NCBI RefSeq assembly: GCF_000708265.2
Contig: NZ_JCKI01000003.1
Location: 124,001-188,000 of the forward strand
Direction of reading: 5' to 3'
Length of the DNA: 64,000 nt
From: Pedobacter sp. R20-19
GTDB lineage: Bacteria > Bacteroidota > Bacteroidia > Sphingobacteriales > Sphingobacteriaceae
Below the pieces are notes generated by a model. It worked only from the letters and a program-made list of their open reading frames with translations. It did not search any database and was not told the origin of the DNA. Every line of letters starts with the position of its first letter. The first letter of the stretch is position 1. A program made the translations under genes and the position numbers. This document shows, piece after piece, positions 19,982 to 27,988 of this stretch.

Positions 19982-21406
19982 TTATTTTTGCTTGATACGG
20001 AATAACTTAATGAAAAGTTGTTTGTAATAATTGATATCGAATAAAGCCGAATCAACCGTGGCTTTATAAGTAAGGAAAGCTGCTAACGGAGACAGTACAA
20101 TTACCGCAATCCACATGGCCACTATGGGGTTAGTTGAACCTTCACGGGCAGATTTTTCTGCTACTGTAGTGATAATATGGTAAATTAAGAAGAACGAAAT
20201 GGCAATAACCACTGGTAAACCCATACCACCCTTACGGATAATGGCACCAAGGGGCGCACCAATAAAAAACAACAGAATACAGGAAGCAGCCAGCGTAAAC
20301 TTTCTTTGGTATTCTATTCTGGTAAATATAATCTCACCAATTAAATCGGTATGGCGTGGAGCTGTGTTAGATAAGTTTTGCATTAACCCTGCAACAATAT
20401 TAACGGCATTATCCAGGCTGGTTTTCTTTGATCCGTTTGGAATATCTTTAATAATATTATCGCTAATGGCTTTTGGAGCAATTTTTAATTTAGAATACCC
20501 TTTGGTAACGCTGTATTGTTTAAAATTACTGGATGCCATCCTTATCGAATATTGGCTAAATGTATCAAGCACTTTTACTAACGAATCTCGCTTTTTAGTA
20601 ATCCCTTTTAAATTAAGCATGGGCGTACTGTTTCCAAAGGCGTTGGGATCTGTCCGGTTCATATCAAAAGATTCCAGGCTAAACCTTGGTTCCGTTTCTT
20701 TAAATCGGGTTCGGTTTAAAATCTGCCTTGGGTTGTATGCGCCACTGGTACTGGCTTGTTCTTCATATTGTACGCCATCTTTTAATTTTAGCAAAAGGTA
20801 TTTACCGTCAGATGTTTTATTCATCTCTCCTTCTTTCGCCATAATTACTTTTGGAATTCCATTGGTACCCCTGTGGTCATAAATTAAAATTCCACTCAGT
20901 TTCCCGCTTTCATCTTTTGCATCTACCCGGATGGAAAAATTCGGAATGCTGTTGTTAAAAACACCTGGTTTAATTAAAAATGAAAGTTTTTTGTTGCGAA
21001 TATCATAAAGCAGAGAACTGAATTTCAGGTTTGCCTTTGGCAGCATGTAATTGGAAAAAAGAAAGGAACTGATGGTTAACAAAATGATCACCACAAATAA
21101 GGGCCTCATGGCTTTTTGAAGGGAAATACCAGCAGATTTAATGGCCACCAGTTCGTAATTTTCGCCCAGGGTACCAAAAGTCATGATAGAGGAAAGCAGC
21201 ACAGAAAGTGGTAAGGCCATGGCTACGTTTGCCGCCGAGGCATAATACATCAGCTCTAAAATGGTATACCATTCAAAGCCTTTGCCGATTAAATCATCGA
21301 TCCACTTAAATAAGAAAAACATCAAAAGGATAAACATTACCACAAAAAATGTGGCAAGAAAAGGCTTTATGAAGGCTTTAATAAGAAGAAGATGTATTTT
21401 TTTCAC
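19982..21406 (-). CDS. LptF/LptG-type permease (YjgP/YjgQ family)
   Basis: An inner-membrane permease of the lipopolysaccharide export ABC transporter, working with LptB and LptC. 474 residues, longer than proteobacterial LptF/G because of an extended periplasmic part. Three N-terminal helices (residues about 8-125), a long soluble periplasmic domain, and three C-terminal helices from about 365 on give the family's 3+3 layout. SVLLSSIMTFGTLGENYELVAIKSAGIS is the typical coupling-helix region. The start is GTG at 21406, with a TACCTTTG box only 4 bases upstream, so the message may be leaderless. It follows the START-like gene at 28 bases. Confidence 0.92.
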   Translation of the reverse strand: MKKIHLLLIKAFIKPFLATFFVVMFILLMFFLFKWIDDLIGKGFEWYTILELMYYASAANVAMALPLSVLLSSIMTFGTLGENYELVAIKSAGISLQKAMRPLFVVIILLTISSFLFSNYMLPKANLKFSSLLYDIRNKKLSFLIKPGVFNNSIPNFSIRVDAKDESGKLSGILIYDHRGTNGIPKVIMAKEGEMNKTSDGKYLLLKLKDGVQYEEQASTSGAYNPRQILNRTRFKETEPRFSLESFDMNRTDPNAFGNSTPMLNLKGITKKRDSLVKVLDTFSQYSIRMASSNFKQYSVTKGYSKLKIAPKAISDNIIKDIPNGSKKTSLDNAVNIVAGLMQNLSNTAPRHTDLIGEIIFTRIEYQRKFTLAASCILLFFIGAPLGAIIRKGGMGLPVVIAISFFLIYHIITTVAEKSAREGSTNPIVAMWIAVIVLSPLAAFLTYKATVDSALFDINYYKQLFIKLFRIKQK

Positions 21407-21410
21407 CCTA

Positions 21411-21418
21411 CAAAGGTA
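21411..21418 (-). promoter_or_regulatory. -7 element directly before the LptF/G start
   Basis: Minus-strand TACCTTTG, a full TAnnTTTG match, ends 4 bases before the GTG start. A transcript from here would begin at or next to the start codon. Confidence 0.45.
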
Positions 21419-21434
21419 AGCAATACAGCCTTAA

Positions 21435-21815
21435 CTAGGCACCTAAAACGCTAATCAAATAATCAATTTGATTATCCCAGATTAATTTTTTCTCTGCCAG
21501 TAAGTCATCGGTGGTGAAATCGGTAATGGCAAGTGCCACATCATTGGTGAGCTCATCCTGCACAATTTCCATTTCGAAATAGCACTGTGGTTCGTCATCC
21601 AGCCACTTGAATTTAACCAGTTTGTTTTCTTTGATCGAAACCAGTTTTGCTTTTAGCTGTTCATCATCCCAGGTAAATGTATAAACCTGGTCGCGAAAAT
21701 TTACATCATCGGCAAACCATTGCGACAAGCCATTTGGCTCACTGATAAAGCTATACAAAATTCGTGGTGACGATTTAACCTCGTACTCAAGTGTAAATTT
21801 TTTCTTTTCTGCCAT
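21435..21815 (-). CDS. START-like (SRPBCC/AHSA1-type) domain protein
   Basis: A 126-residue single-domain protein with the helix-grip fold pattern: FTLEYEVKSSPRILYSFISEPNGLSQWFADDV at the N-terminus and KLIWDNQIDYLISVLG as the long C-terminal helix. This family, common in Bacteroidota, is usually annotated only as START-like; such folds bind hydrophobic ligands in a central cavity. It has an ATG start and sits directly upstream of the LptF/G gene, possibly co-transcribed. No catalytic residue can be assigned. Confidence 0.85.
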   Translation of the reverse strand: MAEKKKFTLEYEVKSSPRILYSFISEPNGLSQWFADDVNFRDQVYTFTWDDEQLKAKLVSIKENKLVKFKWLDDEPQCYFEMEIVQDELTNDVALAITDFTTDDLLAEKKLIWDNQIDYLISVLGA

Positions 21816-21887
21816 GTTAATTCATTACCAGAATAACTCCTGATGTATTTTTTTTATTTTATTTTTCTAAAGAAAGGTAAATTATTC

Positions 21888-21895
21888 TATATTTG
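21888..21895 (+). promoter_or_regulatory. Probable tRNA promoter -7 element
   Basis: TATATTTG matches TAnnTTTG, 56 bases before the tRNA. The primary transcript would carry a leader of roughly 50 bases to be trimmed by RNase P. Confidence 0.5.
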
Positions 21896-21951
21896 CAACT
21901 CCAAAAAATAACCAACTAAATATTTGATCATATACACAAATATTTATACCC

Positions 21952-22025
21952 GGCGGGGTAGCTCAGATGGTTAGAGCGCAGGATTCATAACCCTGAGGTC
22001 GGCAGTTCGATCCTGCTCCCCGCTA
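21952..22025 (+). tRNA. tRNA-Met (CAT anticodon)
   Basis: A 74-base cloverleaf. Acceptor GGCGGGG/CCCCGCT (with G1-U72), D-stem GCTC/GAGC, anticodon loop TTCATAA with CAT at 21986-21988, five-base variable loop AGGTC, T-stem GGCAG/CTGCT with T-loop TTCGATC, and discriminator A. CCA is not encoded. The anticodon stem has an A-C mismatch at its loop end. Lack of the initiator's three G-C pairs points to elongator Met; tRNA-Ile with a lysidine-modified CAT cannot be excluded. It is followed by a terminator. Confidence 0.93.
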
Positions 22026-22031
22026 CTGATT

Positions 22032-22060
22032 AAAAGCCCATCGAAAGATGGGCTTTTTTT
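22032..22060 (+). terminator. Terminator after tRNA-Met
   Basis: AAAAGCCCATC-GAAA-GATGGGCTTTTTTT: a perfect 11-base stem with a GAAA tetraloop and a T run, 6 bases after the tRNA. The IS element begins 7 bases further on. Confidence 0.92.
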
Positions 22061-22108
22061 ATTTAAATGTCCCGTCCTGAAATAAGTTGACACACTAGTT
22101 GACTTATT

Positions 22109-22504
22109 ATGCAAAAACAAAACAAGAACATCATCAGGCGCAGTCAGCGCGATTATAGTCTTGCCTTTAAATTACAAGTTGTGCAGCAGGTTGAAAAAGG
22201 CGAACTTACTTACAAAACAGCCCAGCGTTATTACGGGATCCAAGGTAGGAGTACTGTTTTGGTTTGGCTAAGAAAACATGGTAACTTAGATTGGACTCTA
22301 CCCAAACAGTATACTATGGACACAAGTAAAGAACTGACACCAGAACAAAGGATCAAGCAATTGGAAGCTGCCCTGAAAAACGAACAAGACCGCAACCTGA
22401 TCTATAAGACCACCTTTGAAATTCTCCAAAAGGAGCATGGTATCCCTATTCCAAAAAAGCTTTTACCCAAGCAATCCAACGGCTCAAAAACCAGGGAAAA
22501 GTAA
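22109..22504 (+). CDS. IS3-family transposase OrfA (helix-turn-helix subunit)
   Basis: 131 residues. The N-terminal half is a helix-turn-helix DNA-binding domain (YSLAFKLQVVQQVEKGELTY followed by YYGIQGRSTVLVWLRKHG), and the second half (LTPEQRIKQLEAALKNEQ) is the leucine-zipper coiled coil used for multimerisation. The heptamer A AAA AAG at 22453-22459, in the correct zero-frame phase, lets ribosomes slip back one base into orfB and make the OrfAB transposase. Without slippage translation ends at 22504, giving OrfA alone, which in this family often acts as a regulator. Confidence 0.93.
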   Translation: MQKQNKNIIRRSQRDYSLAFKLQVVQQVEKGELTYKTAQRYYGIQGRSTVLVWLRKHGNLDWTLPKQYTMDTSKELTPEQRIKQLEAALKNEQDRNLIYKTTFEILQKEHGIPIPKKLLPKQSNGSKTREK

Positions 22505-22524
22505 GCCTTTTAAGGTCTTGCAGA

Positions 22525-23352
22525 TTGTTTGGGATTAGTAGACAGGGACATTATCAGCGTGAACAACGCGCTAACCTAAGGCTCAGGGAATTGCAGAAAG
22601 TTAAACTTGCTGTTATCCAAAAACGCATGAGCTTGCCCAGGTTAGGCACCAGAAAACTATACTATCAACTTAAAAACACATTTGTAGAGCAGGGAATTAA
22701 GATTGGCAGGGATGGACTGTTTGCCTTTCTTCGCTCCGAGCATTTGCTAATCAAACCTAAACGTTGCTACCAGAAGACAACTAACTCAAAACACTGGCTA
22801 CATAAATATCCGAACTTATATAAAAACCAGAAAGCTGTCCGTGTAGATGAATTCTGGGTCAGTGATATAACCTATATCGATACGGCAGAAAAAACAGGCT
22901 ACTTAAGTTTAGTGACAGATGTATTCTCAAGAAAAATAGTTGGATATCACCTGCATGAAAGCCTTCATACCGATGGAGTGTTGACAGCATTAAAAATGGC
23001 CGTAAAGGGACGGATAAAAACCCAAAAGCTGATTCATCATTCTGATCGGGGATTACAATATTGTTCTGCCCAGTACCAGGAAATACTATCTGAAAATGGG
23101 ATCATTCCATCAATGACTGATGGATACGATTGTTATCAGAATGCTTTAGCAGAACGCATAAACGGCATTCTAAAGTATGAGTTTATCCTAGTAAAACCCA
23201 AAAATATTGAGCAGGCCAGAATAATAATCCGAGAAGCGGTAGAACTTTATAATACTAAAAGACCTCATTTGTCATTAGGATATAAAACACCAGATCAGAT
23301 ATATAAAAAATCCTTGCCAATATTATATGACAAGGATTATATTTACTCGTAA
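22525..23352 (+). CDS. IS3-family transposase OrfB (DDE integrase core)
   Basis: The catalytic half of the transposase. The frame is entered from orfA by -1 slippage at 22459, so the product is a fused protein of about 414 residues; the first ATG-like start of this frame alone is at 22525 (TTG). The rve core shows the DDE triad in VDEFWVSDITYIDT, IHHSDRGLQYCS and the C-terminal glutamate in DCYQNALAERINGILKYE, all intact, followed by the typical YNTKRPHLSLGYKTP. No stop or deletion interrupts it, so the element may still be mobile. Confidence 0.94.
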   Translation: MFGISRQGHYQREQRANLRLRELQKVKLAVIQKRMSLPRLGTRKLYYQLKNTFVEQGIKIGRDGLFAFLRSEHLLIKPKRCYQKTTNSKHWLHKYPNLYKNQKAVRVDEFWVSDITYIDTAEKTGYLSLVTDVFSRKIVGYHLHESLHTDGVLTALKMAVKGRIKTQKLIHHSDRGLQYCSAQYQEILSENGIIPSMTDGYDCYQNALAERINGILKYEFILVKPKNIEQARIIIREAVELYNTKRPHLSLGYKTPDQIYKKSLPILYDKDYIYS

Positions 23353-23381
23353 ATAAGTGTCAACTTATTTTAGGACTAGTC

Positions 23382-23657
23382 AATATTTCGCATCCTAATT
23401 TTACATGGGAAAAATTGAGGAAGGAAAGAAATGCCGTTTTTGAGAAAGAAATCATCAATCCACCAAACCCCAATGATTGGTTTACCATGAAACTTGTGGT
23501 TAACAACACAACTGTTAAAGCCTATATCAACAATGCACCCCAAGCTTCGCTGATAGTTAAAAAACTCAATAATACCACTTCAGGAAAAATAGGGCTTTTT
23601 ACAGCAGATAGCAGCGACGGAGACTTCAAAGCAATTAAAATAACGCACACAAAATAG
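23382..23657 (+). pseudogene. C-terminal stump of a secreted lectin-like (LamG/DUF1080-type) protein
   Basis: An open frame begins right at the IS right end and runs 91 codons to a stop at 23657, without a proper start. It reads NISHPNFTWEKLRKERN and later WFTMKLVVNNTTVKAYINN and SGKIGLFTADSSDGDFKAIKI, the C-terminal strands of a concanavalin-like jelly roll as in LamG or 3-keto-disaccharide hydrolase (DUF1080) proteins of Bacteroidota. The N-terminal part is not on the other side of the IS, where the tRNA terminator lies. The insertion was therefore accompanied or followed by a deletion. Not expected to be functional. Confidence 0.8.
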
Positions 23658-23985
23658 AACCATGAATTTGATATCAAGTTAGGATAATAGTGCTGTGGGA
23701 ATGGGATAAATCTTGTACTCAATCAAAATAAAGTTAAATACATGCAAAAGCCCTTAATTGATTAAGCACTAACCATTTCAACTTTTTACACTAATTAAGC
23801 TATGCCCTATTCTTCGTAACCATAATCTTCCCTAATTAATTGGCATACTGATAGCCTCAACTTAACTTCTCCTCACAGCATTAAACTATTCATACAAAGC
23901 ACATTTATTTAAAATAAAAAAAAGTTAGAAGAGTAGCACTATTGTAGTCATATATACTATATTTGTGACAACAAAAATTAATCAC
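23658..23985 (+). promoter_or_regulatory. Intergenic stretch with promoter of the VOC-EVE-MarR operon
   Basis: AT-rich, no gene or repeat seen except at the right end. TATATTTG at 23958-23965 matches TAnnTTTG. Its position rules out the in-frame GTG at 23965 as a start and supports the ATG at 23986, with a leader of about 15 bases. Confidence 0.5.
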
Positions 23986-24366
23986 ATGAGAAAATTAGCA
24001 TTTGCATCTCTCCAAGTTAGAGATTTAGAGGTATCAAAAGCCTTCTACACTGAAAAATTAGGGTTTGAATTATCTGGAATGACCAATCCATATGCTTATG
24101 TTTTTAAGTATAATAATGGAGAAGCAAGTTTTGCGATTAGAACGCCTATTGCCAATATAGATGGAAAAGAGTTAGGTGTGGGTACTTCCCTATGGTTTGC
24201 TATAGATGAAAAAATTGAATTACTGCAAAGTCAACTTACCGAAAAAGGCGTATTCATATTGGGAACAATTAATCATACGCCTTTTGGTCAAACATTAATG
24301 GTAAAAGATCCGGATGGTTATATCATTACGTTTTTAGCGCAAACGGAAGCCACGCAGAATGTTTAG
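23986..24366 (+). CDS. VOC-superfamily (glyoxalase/bleomycin resistance-like) protein
   Basis: 126 residues with the beta-alpha-beta-beta-beta fold of the vicinal oxygen chelate superfamily: FASLQVRDLEVSKAFYTEKLGFEL at the N-terminus and TPFGQTLMVKDPDGYIITFL at the C-terminus. The final motif has the usual PDGY but the N-terminal metal histidine is replaced (SLQVRD), so enzymatic activity is uncertain and ligand binding is possible. It is the first gene of a three-gene run with the EVE and MarR genes, with 33 bases to the next. Confidence 0.85.
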   Translation: MRKLAFASLQVRDLEVSKAFYTEKLGFELSGMTNPYAYVFKYNNGEASFAIRTPIANIDGKELGVGTSLWFAIDEKIELLQSQLTEKGVFILGTINHTPFGQTLMVKDPDGYIITFLAQTEATQNV

Positions 24367-24399
24367 TTGCACCTTAAATATTCATTCATTATAAATACC

Positions 24400-24840
24400 A
24401 TGATCAAACAATCAACAAAATATTGGATACTGGTGGCATCAAAAGACCATGTAAAAAATGGCATGGCACAAGGCATTGCGCAAGCCTGCCACGGAAAGGC
24501 TGCACCATTAAAGCGGATGAAAAAGGGCGACTTTGTCATTTATTATTCGGGAAAGCAAACTTTAGGAAAGCCAGACAAATGCCAGGAATTTACCGCATTG
24601 GGAAAGTTGATAGATGATGAAATATATCAATTTAAAGTTTCAGAAGACTTTTGCCCAACCAGGCGTAATATAGCGTTTCTTGAAAGTAAGGATACCTCAA
24701 TTCTTCCATTGATTGCTGATCTGGTATTTATCAACAATAAAAAAAGTTGGGGTTATCCATTTAGATTTGGTTTCTTTGAAATTAATCAACATGATTTTGA
24801 TTTAATTTCATCAAAAATGCTTCAACATCAATATGCCTAA
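24400..24840 (+). CDS. EVE-domain protein (UPF0310)
   Basis: 146 residues matching the EVE domain, a PUA-like fold related to YTH and ASCH domains that binds modified bases in nucleic acids. Visible features are KYWILVASKDHVKNGMAQGIAQACHGK, MKKGDFVIYYSGK and KSWGYPFRFGFFEI. I chose ATG 24400 because the upstream part of the frame is non-conserved and overlaps the previous stop. It overlaps the MarR gene by 8 bases, which implies translational coupling. Its target is unknown. Confidence 0.88.
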   Translation: MIKQSTKYWILVASKDHVKNGMAQGIAQACHGKAAPLKRMKKGDFVIYYSGKQTLGKPDKCQEFTALGKLIDDEIYQFKVSEDFCPTRRNIAFLESKDTSILPLIADLVFINNKKSWGYPFRFGFFEINQHDFDLISSKMLQHQYA

Positions 24841-25291
24841 AGAAATTGATTTTCATTTTAAGAGCCCGAACGATAGTCCGGGTTATTTACTGGGTCAACT
24901 CACCATGCTGTGGCAGCGAAAACTAAAAAAGGTGTTAGATCCTTTGGATTTGACACAGACACAATTTGTACTGTTGGCTGCATTGGGATGGCTTTCTAAA
25001 AAGAATAAGGCCGTAACACAAGTTGATATTGCCAACCAAAGTAATGCCGATAGAATGATGGTATCAAAAGTTTTGCGAACCTTGGAAGATAAACAGTTCA
25101 TCACTCGGCAGGAACATGAAACAGACACCAGGGCAAAAACAATTCAACTTACTACTGGTGGTGAACTCGTTTTGCAGCAAGCCATTATAGCGGTAGAAAA
25201 TGCTGACCTTGATTTTTTTGCGACACTAGGAACGAATCTATCTTCATTCAATAAAAATATGGTGCAACTTATTGACAAAAACAGCGATTAA
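24833..25291 (+). CDS. MarR-family transcriptional regulator
   Basis: 152 residues with a winged helix-turn-helix: recognition region VDIANQSNADRMMVSKVLRTLEDKQFITRQEHETDTRAKTIQLT (residues about 65-110), flanked by dimerisation helices. Family members usually repress their own operon and release DNA on binding phenolic or oxidant ligands. Here it is the last gene of the VOC-EVE-MarR run and overlaps the EVE gene by 8 bases. Autoregulation at the 23958 promoter is likely by analogy, but no clear palindrome was found there. Confidence 0.92.
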   Translation: MPKEIDFHFKSPNDSPGYLLGQLTMLWQRKLKKVLDPLDLTQTQFVLLAALGWLSKKNKAVTQVDIANQSNADRMMVSKVLRTLEDKQFITRQEHETDTRAKTIQLTTGGELVLQQAIIAVENADLDFFATLGTNLSSFNKNMVQLIDKNSD

Positions 25292-25361
25292 ATTTCTATC
25301 GCTACTGCATTCATTTTTACTTCAAGAATTTTGCTGTTGAACTTTGATCATCACTATCTAA

Positions 25362-26519
25362 TCAACTTTTTTTCTGATCAATGTACCCTGTATTAAAGGA
25401 AGCGTTTGGCTTCAGGTAGATGACATCATGCTGAAAATCTAAAAAAGTATTAAAGCGCTTTAATACTTCATTTCCTAAAATGTGGATGTTTATTCCCCTC
25501 ATCGGTTTGTTTTCCTTTACAATTTGGGCAGGAACATCATGCAAATCAAATGGTCCTAACTTAAGTTGTTCCAGATTTGCTGTGATTATAGGGATTTCAT
25601 TGTTTTTTGTTCCACGGATGGTTGTTTTTTTAATGATTTGCATTTCATCCGTTGGAAAGTGGTCTGCGTCTAAAAGATCCTTATCCAACATCACAGTTCT
25701 TTGATAGCCTAAATCGAATAAAAACCAATTGGAATGAATCTTACCGCCCTGATTAATTTTGCTTTCTATAAAGGGCCGGTCGTTGATGTAACGAATCTTA
25801 AAACTAGAAAAGTGAGGGTTTTTCTTAACCATCTTCGGTATTTTGGAATGCACAACCATTACATTTTTATCATAATTGAGTTCCACAACCATACCATCGA
25901 AAATGTCCCATCCCAAAAGTCCGTCTGCCTCATGTCCAACCGTCTGGGTATCATAGATTTTACTTTGATAAATATGCTGACCGAGTTTAATATCATAAAA
26001 GGTATCGTAAAGGCTTGGATTAGATTTGACCTTTTTTGCTAGCACCTCAGTAGTGAGCGACATCTCAGTAGCACCAGTATCAAAGTTCATTTGTAGGGAA
26101 TCAGTTTTATTAAACACGACCTTCACCAGGTTGGTGTTATATCTATTGACAAAAAATGGAATGGAATCATGTACTTCAGGTTTCAAAAGACTATAATTTT
26201 TAGGGATACGGGCCTGAATTCTAGTCAGGCAGGAATCTTTACCATTTAGCACCACGATAAAATCCTGTTTTTGGCCGGGCTTTATCCGGAATGTAATGGA
26301 ATCGATATCAGTTTTGAACCTGACAGTTTTTGCTTTATTGAGCTTATTGGTAATGTAAATATCCAATACAATTTTTGGATTAATCCCCCACCCAGACACT
26401 GAATTGCCTTCTTCGTAAATTTTAGCACTTTTAGAATGTGCCTGAATGACTGGTAATTTCTTTTGGGCAATAGCCGTAAAAGATGCGAATGCCAGGATGA
26501 GGGTAAGTGATAATTTCAT
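25362..26519 (-). CDS. Secreted retropepsin-like aspartyl protease
   Basis: 385 residues with a signal peptide (MKLSLTLILAFASFTAIAQ). The middle holds a retropepsin-type active-site motif LQMNFDTGATEMSLT, with a hydrophobic-hydrophobic-Gly partner and HEADGLLGWDIFDGMVVELNY. A second similar half follows with SNWFLFDLGYQRTVML, in which the usual DTG is changed to DLG, then HILGNEVLKRFN. It probably acts in the periplasm or at the cell surface. Substrate unknown. It stands alone between the MarR gene and bioB. Confidence 0.83.
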   Translation of the reverse strand: MKLSLTLILAFASFTAIAQKKLPVIQAHSKSAKIYEEGNSVSGWGINPKIVLDIYITNKLNKAKTVRFKTDIDSITFRIKPGQKQDFIVVLNGKDSCLTRIQARIPKNYSLLKPEVHDSIPFFVNRYNTNLVKVVFNKTDSLQMNFDTGATEMSLTTEVLAKKVKSNPSLYDTFYDIKLGQHIYQSKIYDTQTVGHEADGLLGWDIFDGMVVELNYDKNVMVVHSKIPKMVKKNPHFSSFKIRYINDRPFIESKINQGGKIHSNWFLFDLGYQRTVMLDKDLLDADHFPTDEMQIIKKTTIRGTKNNEIPIITANLEQLKLGPFDLHDVPAQIVKENKPMRGINIHILGNEVLKRFNTFLDFQHDVIYLKPNASFNTGYIDQKKS

Positions 26520-26825
26520 TGATGGTTAATTATTTAGAAAGAAACCAAAATAAATAAAATTAATGGTTAAAGCTGTGTTCAGGTTAGCATTTAATGTTAA
26601 GCAGAATAATTAAAACAACCATCCGATTTAATTATCATCATATGATTTTAAACAACTTTAGCTTAAACAGTTTCTTGAATTCTACACCGGACTATTCAGA
26701 ATCTCAAGAGCGGTCTATTTACTTGTAATGCGCGCCTCTTATTTTTGACAACAACACTAATGAACGGTTGGATGCATGGATTGAACTCATGCAAATACCT
26801 GTGAAATTTAAAAAAAACGAGCAAA
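26520..26825 (+). promoter_or_regulatory. Intergenic region with probable bioB promoter and leader hairpin
   Basis: TATTTTTG at 26740-26747 matches TAnnTTTG, with a TTG at 26723-26725 upstream (spacer 14, short). The leader of about 75 bases carries an inverted repeat TGCATG-N9-CATGCA (26773-26778 with 26788-26793) and a 14-codon open frame starting at ATG 26760. Neither is shown to be functional. The rest of the stretch is AT-rich and holds nothing recognised. Confidence 0.4.
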
Positions 26826-27800
26826 ATGGAAGTACAAAGAAAGACCAGACATGATTGGAGTAAGGAAGAGATTCGGGGCATACATGATCAACCTTTAATG
26901 ACTCTCATATTTGAGGCTGCCAGTGTGCATCGGCAATGGCATGTGCCAGAAGAGGTTGAGCTTTGTACCTTGTTATCGATTAAAACTGGTGGATGCCCGG
27001 AAGATTGTTCTTATTGCCCACAGGCTGCCAGATACCATACCGATGTTGATGTCCGGGCGTTATTGCCCACAGAAACAGTATTGCAACATGCAAAAAAGGC
27101 TAAAATTGCAGGAGCCACCCGATTTTGTATGGGAGCGGCCTGGCGCGAGGTAAGGGATAACCGGGATTTTGACCGCGTAATTGAGATGGTAAAAGGTATA
27201 AATGAGATGGATCTGGAAGTGTGTTGCACTCTTGGTATGCTTACAGAAAATCAGGCGATTCGTTTAAAGGAAGCCGGACTTCATGCCTACAATCATAATC
27301 TGGATACTTCAGAACAGTATTATGATCAGATTATCAGTACCAGGAAATTTGATGATCGGATTAATACCATTAATAATGTCCGCAGAGCTGGAATTACGGT
27401 ATGCTCAGGTGGGATAATTGGACTTGGAGAATCAATAGTTGATCGTATAAGTATGCTGGCCACCCTCGCCAATATGGACAAACATCCTGAATCTGTTCCT
27501 GTAAATGCATTGGTTCGTGTGAAAGGTACTCCTTTGGAAAACAACTCCCGAATCAACATTTGGGAAATGGTTCGCATGATTGCAACGGCCAGAATAATTA
27601 TGCCAGCTTCAAAAGTTCGTCTAAGCGCAGGCAGAGCGGAGATGTCTGAAACTGAGCAAGCCTGGTGTTTTATGGCTGGTGCCAATTCAATCTTTACAGG
27701 TGAAGATAGCAAATTACTGACTACACCCAATCCTACCATACAAGGAGACTTGAATATGCTCACTAACCTGGGATTAAAACCTATGAAAAAAGTTCATTAA
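26826..27800 (+). CDS. bioB: Biotin synthase
   Basis: A radical SAM enzyme that inserts sulfur into dethiobiotin, the last step of biotin synthesis. 324 residues, standard length. The 4Fe-4S motif is CPEDCSYC (C57, C61, C64); the 2Fe-2S ligands and arginine occur in [14 protein letters not shown] sequence, CCTLGML and [16 protein letters not shown]. It has an ATG start. No other bio genes are in the window, so the rest of the pathway lies elsewhere. Confidence 0.98.
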   Translation: MEVQRKTRHDWSKEEIRGIHDQPLMTLIFEAASVHRQWHVPEEVELCTLLSIKTGGCPEDCSYCPQAARYHTDVDVRALLPTETVLQHAKKAKIAGATRFCMGAAWREVRDNRDFDRVIEMVKGINEMDLEVCCTLGMLTENQAIRLKEAGLHAYNHNLDTSEQYYDQIISTRKFDDRINTINNVRRAGITVCSGGIIGLGESIVDRISMLATLANMDKHPESVPVNALVRVKGTPLENNSRINIWEMVRMIATARIIMPASKVRLSAGRAEMSETEQAWCFMAGANSIFTGEDSKLLTTPNPTIQGDLNMLTNLGLKPMKKVH

Positions 27801-27988
27801 TTTTTATTTTAGATTGAACAAATAAATCATTGCTTAATCATATGGATGTTAAACTTAATTGCAATCGGCATACCTCCTATTAATTATTGAAAATTTCATA
27901 AACTATCAATCTGGTATAGCACGTCATTCTTCCCTCCGCTCAACTTTTTATGCCCTGCATTGTATAAGTTATAAACCATAATTTAAAT

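Larger units (their letters stand above)
22068..23382 (+). mobile_element. IS3-family insertion sequence, apparently intact
   Basis: About 1315 bases bounded by imperfect 26-base inverted repeats: the left end begins TGTCCCGTCCTGAAATAAG and the right end, read inward, TGACTAGTCCTAAAATAAG; both continue to GTTGACAC (22068-22093 and 23357-23382, about 21 of 26 matching). It carries orfA and orfB with an A AAA AAG slippery site. If the ends are trimmed by one base, AAT flanks both sides (22066-22068 and 23382-23384) and could be a 3-base target duplication. It lies between the tRNA-Met terminator and a gene stump. Confidence 0.93.

Noticed and set aside
23986..25291. Bleomycin or glyoxal resistance operon
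   Set aside because: The VOC protein lacks the N-terminal metal ligand of glyoxalase I and the neighbours are not resistance genes; only the superfamily is supportable.
26733..26870. Coding-like stretch before bioB reading LIFDNNTNERLDAWIELMQ on the plus strand, plus a 14-codon frame MNGWMHGLNSCKYL
   Set aside because: The first lacks a start codon and begins right after a stop; the second is short and without matching operator logic. Both lie in the presumed bioB leader and are likely chance.
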